Assembly: GCA_030831265.1 (NCBI GenBank)
Contig: JAURLM010000006.1
Span: 1 to 8,189 of the forward strand
Length of the DNA stretch: 8,189 bases
Reading direction: 5' to 3'
From: Chloroflexota bacterium
GTDB taxonomy: Bacteria; Chloroflexota; Dehalococcoidia; Lucifugimonadales; Lucifugimonadaceae
Within the stretch, counting starts at the first letter, position 1. Every line of letters begins with the position of its first letter. Below the pieces are notes generated by a model. The model was not told the DNA's origin, searched no databases, and was given only the letters and a program-made list of their open reading frames with translations. Below are positions 5,611 through 8,189 of the stretch, in pieces. The position numbers and the translations under genes are program-made.

Positions 5611-6315
5611 TTGAATCCTTCTGCCACGGGTAATCACACCTGCGCAAACTGCTTTGCAGAATTCGAATGGGCTCCGTTTTCGGTAAACGGTGAGGATTTC
5701 TGCTGCTCAGGATGCTCCGAAGGTGGCCCTTGCATCTGCACATACGCGGGCGCACCCCACGTACAGCCGTCGGCATCACCAGCGCAGACCTCATCTTCAC
5801 CTGACCTGACTCCCATTTCGCAGGCCACTACTCCATCTGCCAGCACGGAAATCCCGGAAGACGAGACTCCTCGCAATGGACGCCTCGCTGTCATCATGGC
5901 AGCCGTTTCTGAGATGCCGTTGCCAGTGCAGGAAGTTGTTAGCGCACGGCTATCTGGCGATGGCTCTGTCGAAGAACTTGGTGACCCACTTGGCCTTACG
6001 GGCGAAGAGGTGACCGAACTACTCCAGCAAGGGCAGGCGATACTTGACCGGGCACTGGAACGCGGATTCTTCACCATCAGGTATATCGATGCCGAGGTAT
6101 CCGCAGCCGAGGCCGAGAGCGAACCGGTATTCCCGTTACTCGACGATGATGACGAATACGAAGAGTACGAAAACCCGCGCGCAAGCGAACTTGGCGAGAT
6201 GATTGCACGTTCGGTCGACGCTCTCACCGAACGCGCTGCAGCAGAACGTCGACTACATCGTGGCCTTCCGAGAACCCTACTTCGACAGCATCCCCGGCCG
6301 CGCAGTCGCCCATGA
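5611..6315 (+). CDS. zinc-ribbon plus sigma-region-4-like protein, 3' end disrupted
   Basis: The frame reads 234 residues from a TTG start; AGGA lies 7 nt upstream. An in-frame TGA at 5593 and the absence of ATG or GTG before the Cys motif leave TTG as the only reasonable start. Residues 11-45 form a Cys-rich module: C11, C14, C31, C32, C35, C41, C43 (CANC, then DFCCSGCSEGGPCICTY). It resembles a zinc ribbon or a bacterial metallothionein-like treble clef. A Ser/Thr/Pro linker (50-88) leads to a helical segment (about 100-150, MPLPVQEVVSARLSGDGSVEELGDPLGL) that looks like sigma-70 region 4 or a related helix-turn-helix. An acid stretch (176-187) follows. From about residue 209 (near 6237) the sequence becomes Arg/Pro-rich, ending RQHPRPRSRP. 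This is the out-of-frame reading of an unrelated coding remnant, so the original C-terminus is lost or altered. Function may be metal-responsive or regulatory, but this is an inference. Confidence 0.75.
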   Translation: MNPSATGNHTCANCFAEFEWAPFSVNGEDFCCSGCSEGGPCICTYAGAPHVQPSASPAQTSSSPDLTPISQATTPSASTEIPEDETPRNGRLAVIMAAVSEMPLPVQEVVSARLSGDGSVEELGDPLGLTGEEVTELLQQGQAILDRALERGFFTIRYIDAEVSAAEAESEPVFPLLDDDDEYEEYENPRASELGEMIARSVDALTERAAAERRLHRGLPRTLLRQHPRPRSRP

Positions 6316-6901
6316 GTCTGTGGTCAGCGTCAACACCATGCTGCCATCAAACGTGCTACGAGCATACGGGCCCGAAGGGTCAGCCCCGGACATCACTGCC
6401 GCCCGAGCCGATTTCACCAGCTTCGATCCGACCGGCCTCACAATCATCGACTCGCTTGATCCCGGTAACGCACCTGCAGACCGCGCCATCGCTGAAGTGA
6501 CTCATGATTACGGGCTCGAAGGCAATCCTTCGGCGGTCACACGCAACCTCAGCACAGCCACCGGAAGCATCCTCACAGACGATGCCCGCGTATTCACGGG
6601 AGCCGAGGAGTTCACCGCTGGCAGCGTGCCGGGACAGCCACTGACAGTGGTCAAACGCTACGATGCCTCGATTGGTGGCGAACTGCGAGTCTTCTCAGAC
6701 GGCGCACTTGCGGGCACGTGGGAACTGCCGATTGGGTAGACATTCTTCGGTGAAACATCTTTCACAATCCAAGCAGACCTCATCAAGAACGCCCGGACTC
6801 GACTCAGATTTGAGGTAATTCCGACCCGACTGGCTATTGCAGGCAATAGCTTCTTCTACTGGATACTGGTGCCAGCAGGAACCGCCCCTTCAGGTTCCTG
6901 A
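6237..6901 (+). pseudogene. C-terminal remnant of a larger protein with an in-frame TAG
   Basis: Protein-like sequence in the second forward frame begins near 6237 (LQQNVDYIVAFREPYFD) and runs to a TAG at 6737-6739. The same frame then continues in equally protein-like sequence (TFFGETSFTIQADLI to FFYWILVPAGTAPS) up to a TGA at 6899-6901. A start at TTG 6203 is formally open, but its first codons only overlap the previous gene. So the gene has lost its 5' part and carries a nonsense codon. The last part, with KRYDASIGGELRVFSDGALAGTWELP and later RTRLRFEVIP, has the alternating pattern of a beta-sandwich accessory domain, possibly of an extracellular or carbohydrate-related protein. I do not recognise the family. 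Whether the ancestral codon at 6737 was a sense codon can be settled only with homologues. Confidence 0.7.
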
Positions 6902-7015
6902 CACCATTTTCACAGCAGACGAAAAGACGGTAACCTCAAAGTGGTCAGTACACACTCGCCAGATACTCAGGCAACGGGGCCACAACGCGCCCCGGCAGAG
7001 CGACACCGCGGCTCC

Positions 7016-7020
7016 AGGAG
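7016..7020 (+). promoter_or_regulatory. ribosome-binding site setting the zinc-finger gene start
   Basis: AGGAG lies 7 nt before the ATG at 7028. The open frame also permits a GTG at 6941, but the 29 extra residues are Arg/Pro/Gln-rich without domain features, and that GTG lacks such a site. Confidence 0.7.
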
Positions 7021-7027
7021 CAGGCGC

Positions 7028-7483
7028 ATGCCGGTCACACGCACGGCAGTTTGCGAACAGTGCGGAGCAGGGTTCCGGAGCAAACAGGGGCTTTCAGGCC
7101 ACATACGCTTCCGGCACTCCGACGCGTCATGGTCGGCGACTGTCGACCGCGCTCGTGAGATGAAGGCTGATTCGCTGTCATCATTCTCTGAAACACCGTC
7201 GCTACCACGAGCCACCGCGCTGCTTATCGCCAAGTTGCAACGACGCTACGGCGGCCGCAGACAGGATCCTTCGCCAACGGACTGTGTGATCTGCGGGGCG
7301 GTCTGCAAGACCTCGCAGGGGCTGTCAGGACACATGCGATACCGGCACGGGGCGGGCGGCCAAAAATCAGACCGCCGAAGCGCTGCCGAACTGGTGCGCT
7401 ACGTGCAGACGCACGCACTCCCTGAGCCAGTAGCCGAAGCCGTGTGGGAGAAGATCCTGCGCATGGAAGGCTTCCGCTGGTAG
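7028..7483 (+). CDS. bacterial protein with two C2H2 zinc fingers
   Basis: A 151-residue protein with two classical zinc fingers of identical spacing, C-x2-C-x12-H-x4-H. Finger 1 uses C9, C12, H25 and H30 (CEQCGAGFRSKQGLSGH); finger 2 uses C86, C89, H102 and H107 (CVICGAVCKTSQGLSGH). Both share Q-G-L-S-G-H then a basic R-x-R-H end, and the helix positions are rich in Arg, consistent with DNA or RNA binding. The fingers are separated by 55 residues with a helical basic segment (about 61-78). A helical C-terminal region (117-151) may mediate dimerisation. It does not fit the Ros/MucR single-finger layout. The frame is intact, with a good ribosome-binding site, while both neighbours are decayed. 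The gene may be a transcriptional regulator or a nucleic-acid-binding protein from accessory DNA; the target is unknown. Confidence 0.85.
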   Translation: MPVTRTAVCEQCGAGFRSKQGLSGHIRFRHSDASWSATVDRAREMKADSLSSFSETPSLPRATALLIAKLQRRYGGRRQDPSPTDCVICGAVCKTSQGLSGHMRYRHGAGGQKSDRRSAAELVRYVQTHALPEPVAEAVWEKILRMEGFRW

Positions 7484-7500
7484 TTTTGTCCTGCAGGAAC

Positions 7501-7532
7501 GACCTTGCTCTTGAATGGGCCTGGTCGCACCT
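7501..7532 (+). pseudogene. fragment of a second GIY-YIG gene 3' end
   Basis: The 19 bases from 7501 match the 3' part of the downstream GIY-YIG pseudogene (from 7888) at 17 positions, and in the same codon phase: the fragment reads DLALEWAW where the other copy reads DLAIEWGL. That segment normally follows the NPEWK motif near the end of short GIY-YIG nucleases. No start or catalytic part is present here; the fragment begins just after the zinc-finger gene stop and runs directly into the left inverted repeat. Confidence 0.5.
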
Positions 7533-7559
7533 TGTCATACCGAGCGAAGCCGAGGTATC
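7533..7559. repeat. left inverted repeat flanking GIY-YIG pseudogene
   Basis: This 27-bp segment (beginning TGTCATACCGAGCGAAGC) matches the reverse complement of 7963-7989 at 21 of 27 positions. The match continues weakly inward for about 9 more bases. From memory, sequences of the type TGTCATCCCGAGCGAAGCGA recur as dispersed repeats in many environmental bacterial genomes. Confidence 0.65.
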
Positions 7560-7637
7560 TCACCCTCAGACACGTAATCACCACTCACCTTCGTAGCAAT
7601 GCTGGTGAAGGGCTGGCGGACACGGTCAGAACTTCTG

Positions 7638-7962
7638 ATGCGGCAATACACCGTCTACATCATTTCCAGCCACCGGCGAACGCTATACGTTGGCGTAACG
7701 GGCAATCTTGCACTGCTCGTCGCCCGGCACCGTCAAGGCACAGCATCGCGATTCACCCGACACTACAAAGTGACCCAACTTGTCTACGCCGAAACCGCAG
7801 ACAACGCAGAGAACGCGTTGAACCGCGAAGAACTGGAATCGGAGCAAGAAGATCGCACTGATAACAGCGTTCAACCCGGAATGAAAAGACCTTGCTATCG
7901 AATGGGGTCTGGCGGCAGCTGAATCTGGAATCAATGACGCGAACGGGTCGGTCGAAAAGTAA
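7638..7962 (+). pseudogene. GIY-YIG endonuclease, inactivated
   Basis: The first part reads a short GIY-YIG nuclease of the YhbQ/UvrC-N type from ATG 7638. VYI (6-8) and YVG (17-19) stand for the GIY and YIG motifs; then H31, FTRHYKVTQLVYAET and ALNRE follow. Three lesions are visible. First, the catalytic Arg (R27 of I-TevI; same spacing here) is Leu27. Second, after NREE (about 7830) the frame shifts: from TGG at 7834 a different frame gives the expected WNRSKKIALITAFNPE. The KQIK-type segment normally between them is missing, consistent with an 11-nt deletion. Third, in that frame NPE is followed by TGA at 7882-7884 where the family has Trp, then KDLAIEWGLAAES resumes, stopping at TAA 7960-7962. 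Read without correction, the frame yields an aberrant tail to 7922. There is no good ribosome-binding site. Flanking inverted repeats suggest it travelled as a small mobile unit. Confidence 0.85.
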
Positions 7963-7989
7963 GACCCCTCCGCTGCGGTCGGGATGACA
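7963..7989. repeat. right inverted repeat flanking GIY-YIG pseudogene
   Basis: This is the partner of 7533-7559 in opposite orientation (ends GGTCGGGATGACA), 21 of 27 positions matching. It starts directly after the restored stop codon of the GIY-YIG reading frame, so repeat and gene are adjacent without spacer. Confidence 0.65.
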
Positions 7990-8066
7990 GGACTCGGTCC
8001 GGATAACGGTTTGAATGCGTACATACCATGGCCTGTAAACCGTAGATTAACAGTCGCTGGCACCCC

Positions 8067-8095
8067 ATATATATCTGTATATATATGTATGTATA
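8067..8095. repeat. alternating A/T tract
   Basis: A 29-bp stretch is almost wholly alternating A and T with single C/G interruptions, in strong contrast to the GC-rich surroundings. CCCATATAT beginning at 8064 is matched in inverse by ATATATGGG ending at 8123, so a large stem across the tract is possible. Easily melted promoter-region DNA is another reading. Confidence 0.55.
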
Positions 8096-8113
8096 GCTGC
8101 ATAAGTTGTTCCT

Positions 8114-8130
8114 GATATATGGGATATATC
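8114..8130. promoter_or_regulatory. perfect 7-bp palindrome, candidate operator
   Basis: GATATAT (8114-8120) and ATATATC (8124-8130) flank GGG. The symmetry is that of a dimer-binding site; its position just after an AT tract and before the window edge would fit control of a gene beginning to the right. Confidence 0.35.
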
Positions 8131-8189
8131 GGTGGCGATTTTGCGCTTGCGCCGGTGGACAAAGAACCGCCGGTGACAACAAGGTGCTG
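8119..8189 (+). CDS. possible 5' end of a gene running off the window
   Basis: From ATG 8119 the frame stays open to the edge and reads MGYIGGDFALAPVDKEPP and a few more residues, in ordinary amino-acid composition. There is no ribosome-binding site before this ATG, and it lies inside the palindrome, so a later start (such as GTG codons near 8155) or no gene at all is equally possible. Only 23 codons are visible and no family can be named. Confidence 0.2.
   Translation, partial: MGYIGGDFALAPVDKEPPVTTRC

Larger units (their letters stand above)
7990..8189. other. non-coding right flank with AT-rich tract
   Basis: No supported complete gene. It contains a 7-bp inverted repeat ACGGTTT/AAACCGT (8006-8012 and 8037-8043, 24-nt spacer), an alternating AT tract and a palindrome, listed separately. 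Minus-strand open frames crossing this region run through the AT tract and the decayed nuclease and are not believable. Confidence 0.45.

Noticed and set aside
7683..8182. Minus-strand open frames of 159 and 83 codons at the right end
   Set aside because: They read through the alternating AT tract, the inverted repeat and the antisense of the GIY-YIG pseudogene, giving Tyr/Ile-repeat sequence without a domain.

Overview
The window (about 8.2 kb, moderately GC-rich) looks like a chromosomal region of an environmental bacterium. My best guess is Chloroflexota (Dehalococcoidia or SAR202-like). The basis is a pilin whose N-terminus is of the archaellin type, NarL-family regulators with a GSGW-S-F segment, and a decayed GIY-YIG gene inside short dispersed-type inverted repeats. 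This assignment is an inference; no rRNA or marker gene is present.

Left half (57-5391) is a signal-transduction block. Two minus-strand units lie in tandem. The promoter-distal unit (1191 to 57) encodes a NarL-like regulator whose receiver has lost its phosphorylation chemistry, followed by a small cupin with degraded metal ligands. The promoter-proximal unit (4244 to 1498) is a tight four-gene operon: a 56-residue pilin-like peptide with a class III signal, an extremely acidic 80-residue protein, a soluble PAS-HisKA-HATPase-receiver hybrid kinase, and a complete NarL/FixJ response regulator. It ends in a strong rho-independent terminator (1428-1468). Facing away from it, across about 430 bp with predicted RNA structures, is a third NarL/FixJ regulator (4675-5391, plus strand), closed by a 14-bp perfect hairpin terminator. 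The likely logic is that the hybrid kinase senses an internal cue through PAS, phosphorylates its own receiver and/or the adjacent regulator, and that regulator controls transcription. The pilin and acidic protein may be an output or an input of the same circuit.

Right half (5611-8189) is eroded accessory DNA. A TTG-started gene encodes a Cys-rich zinc-ribbon or metallothionein-like domain joined to a sigma-region-4-like helix-turn-helix. Its 3' end runs out of frame into the C-terminal remnant of an unrelated gene, which also carries an in-frame TAG. Next is an apparently intact gene for a bacterial protein with two classical C2H2 zinc fingers. After it comes a GIY-YIG endonuclease pseudogene (catalytic Arg lost, frameshift deletion, nonsense codon) lying between inverted 27-bp repeats, beside a fragment of a second GIY-YIG 3' end. 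The window ends in an AT-rich tract with palindromes, possibly upstream of a gene that begins at the right edge.

No tRNA, rRNA, CRISPR array, integrase or transposase was seen.
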